Source: Pelagibacteraceae bacterium AG-426-I15 (GTDB lineage: Bacteria > Pseudomonadota > Alphaproteobacteria > Pelagibacterales > Pelagibacteraceae). Taken from it: a stretch of 64,000 nt of DNA. The notes under the pieces are model-generated. The model searched no databases. It was not told the origin of the DNA and was given only the letters and a program-made list of their open reading frames with translations. Shown here piece after piece: positions 62,970-64,000 of the stretch; position 1 is the stretch's first letter; every line of letters begins with the position of its first letter. The translations under genes were made by a program, and so were the position numbers. Where the stretch lies: contig QCNT01000002.1 of the NCBI GenBank assembly GCA_003213135.1, positions 1 through 64,000 of the forward strand. Direction: 5' to 3'.

Positions 62970-64000
62970 TTGAAAAAACTAAAAAAAATTTTACAAGATT
63001 TATTTAAATACTTTTTTTATAAAATATTTTCACTTATTTATGGAAATATTAAAGGAACTATTAAAAACGGGGAAGATTCGAGAGTTAAAGTTTTATTATC
63101 AATTAAAGAAAAAAAAATAAATTATAAAGTTTTTAAAGTAAAAAACGCAAGGCTTTACACTGACAGAATACACGATATGGCAATAATCTTAGATAATTTA
63201 ATAGTAGATGGTCCATCTTATCAATTGAGACCAATAAATAATGCCGAAGTTGAAGATAATGTTGTTTTTAAAAAGGGCACCCCAAGAATAAAAAAAAAAT
63301 TAAATGGTACAATTTTATCTTTATTAACAGGCGGCGCAGGTAATGATAACTATTTTCATTGGATGTATGATGTTTTGCCAAGAATTGCAATTTGTGATGA
63401 AGTAATCGATGTATCCAAAATAGATTATTTTTTAATTCCAAGTTTAGACAAGAAATATCAAAGAGAAACTTTAGATATATTAAACATACCGAATTCTAAG
63501 CTTCTAACTAGTAAATTTTATAGACACGTTTCTGGAACTGAAATTTTAGCAACTCAGCACCCTTATTGTATTAAAAATGATGCAAGCAAAGAAATTCAGA
63601 ATATACCAATTTGGATTTCACAATGGCTGAGAAAAAAATTTTTAATAGCTTCAACAGGCAAAATTAATACTCCAAAAAAAATTTATATTGACAGATCAGA
63701 TAGTCAGTCAAATGTGAAAAACCTAAGATCAATAATAAACGAAACCGAAGTACAAAATTATTTGAAGAATAAGGGTTTCGAAATAGTATGTTTATCGAAC
63801 TTTTCATTCAAAGACCAAGTTAACATTGTTGGCAATGCAGATACAATTGTAGGTCTTCACGGAGCTGGATTTGCCAATTTTTCTTTTTGTAAGCCAAAAA
63901 CACAAATTCTAGAATTAAAAAGCAGCACTGCAGGTAAAATGTACGAAAATTTAGCCACAAGTAACAATCTTATTTACAAGGTTATTAGTTGTAAGTCAGA
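62970..64000 (+). CDS. GT61-family glycosyltransferase, truncated by window end
   Basis: Open frame of at least 343 codons from the TTG at 62970, running beyond the window. Motifs NDNYFHWMYDVLPRIAI (near residue 126) and TIVGLHGAGFANFSF (near 295) with KKIYIDRSD are those of DUF563/GT61 transferases, used in capsule and LPS sugar synthesis. No in-frame ATG occurs near the N-terminus, so TTG is the best start; no ribosome-binding site is obvious, and the frame stays open into the tRNA. It starts 20 bases after the tRNA. Confidence 0.8.
   Translation, partial: MKKLKKILQDLFKYFFYKIFSLIYGNIKGTIKNGEDSRVKVLLSIKEKKINYKVFKVKNARLYTDRIHDMAIILDNLIVDGPSYQLRPINNAEVEDNVVFKKGTPRIKKKLNGTILSLLTGGAGNDNYFHWMYDVLPRIAICDEVIDVSKIDYFLIPSLDKKYQRETLDILNIPNSKLLTSKFYRHVSGTEILATQHPYCIKNDASKEIQNIPIWISQWLRKKFLIASTGKINTPKKIYIDRSDSQSNVKNLRSIINETEVQNYLKNKGFEIVCLSNFSFKDQVNIVGNADTIVGLHGAGFANFSFCKPKTQILELKSSTAGKMYENLATSNNLIYKVISCKS

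Noticed and set aside
1-64000. Insertion sequences, prophage genes, CRISPR arrays, rRNA operons, riboswitches
   Set aside because: Read for and not found: no transposase or integrase, no repeated-spacer array, no rRNA segment, and no recognised glycine, SAM or TPP aptamer.

Overview
The window is a stretch of chromosome from an AT-rich, very compact marine alphaproteobacterium, almost certainly SAR11 (Pelagibacterales). The grounds are proteorhodopsin next to ferredoxins, alphaproteobacterial gene orders (rpsF-rpsR-rplI-dnaB, surA-lptD-lptG-lptF, recA-alaS-icd, NDUFA12-DUF2155), lysine/asparagine/isoleucine-rich proteins and spacers of a few bases. I see no insertion sequence, prophage, CRISPR array or rRNA operon. 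No gene-free stretch exceeds about 210 bases.

Layout. 1-823: a small membrane ORF, a cupredoxin without a visible signal peptide, and another small membrane protein. 820-6475: propionyl-CoA synthetase, divergent from a blue-type proteorhodopsin; a hairpin terminator separates the latter from two tandem [2Fe-2S] ferredoxins, a ferredoxin-NADP reductase and a glutathione transferase; a DksA-type regulator closes the block. 6547-11457: two glycosyltransferases, a GFA-fold protein, a glycerate kinase-like protein and a TolC channel. 11542-18728: recA, alaS, icd, the phosphatidylethanolamine genes psd-pssA, and rlmE. 18755-24559: purine and pantothenate genes (a guaB without CBS domains, guaA, panB), TPR-like proteins and a BamB-like lipoprotein. 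24561-31638 (minus strand): S6-S18-L9-dnaB, an RND exporter, cvpA and purF. 31727-34278: fabD-fabG-acpP and gmk, with no fabF between. 34275-41527 (minus): ksgA, pdxA, surA, lptD, lptG, lptF, which couple outer-membrane assembly to housekeeping genes. 41666-49464: pepA, ndk, purN/purM, a DUF2066 protein, hdaA, aspS and an orphan NrdJ C-terminal-domain protein. 49580-54366: complex I NDUFA12 homologue, DUF2155 protein, metC, an MFS carrier, a CADD-family protein (candidate self-sacrificing p-aminobenzoate synthase) and an altered LytM/M23 protein.

54425-64000 is the accessory part: two C-methyltransferase paralogues, a GT2 and a GT9-like transferase, GDP-mannose 4,6-dehydratase, and a GT61 enzyme running off the window next to a tRNA-Met. 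It looks like the edge of a surface-polysaccharide variable region. Embedded in it are a GYD protein with a class III aminotransferase, a 58-residue membrane protein and an unusual protein with two winged-helix units.

The most distinctive architectural feature is how convergent genes meet. All ten convergent pairs end within 8 bases of overlap or 5 bases of gap, and five share one TTAA/TTAG tetranucleotide as both stop codons. The best leads are the promoterless-looking region and palindrome before proteorhodopsin, its redox gene cluster, the CBS-less IMP dehydrogenase, the CADD homologue, the double winged-helix protein, the LytM protein with a replaced zinc ligand, and several conserved gene neighbours (fabF, alr/radA, der) missing from their usual places.
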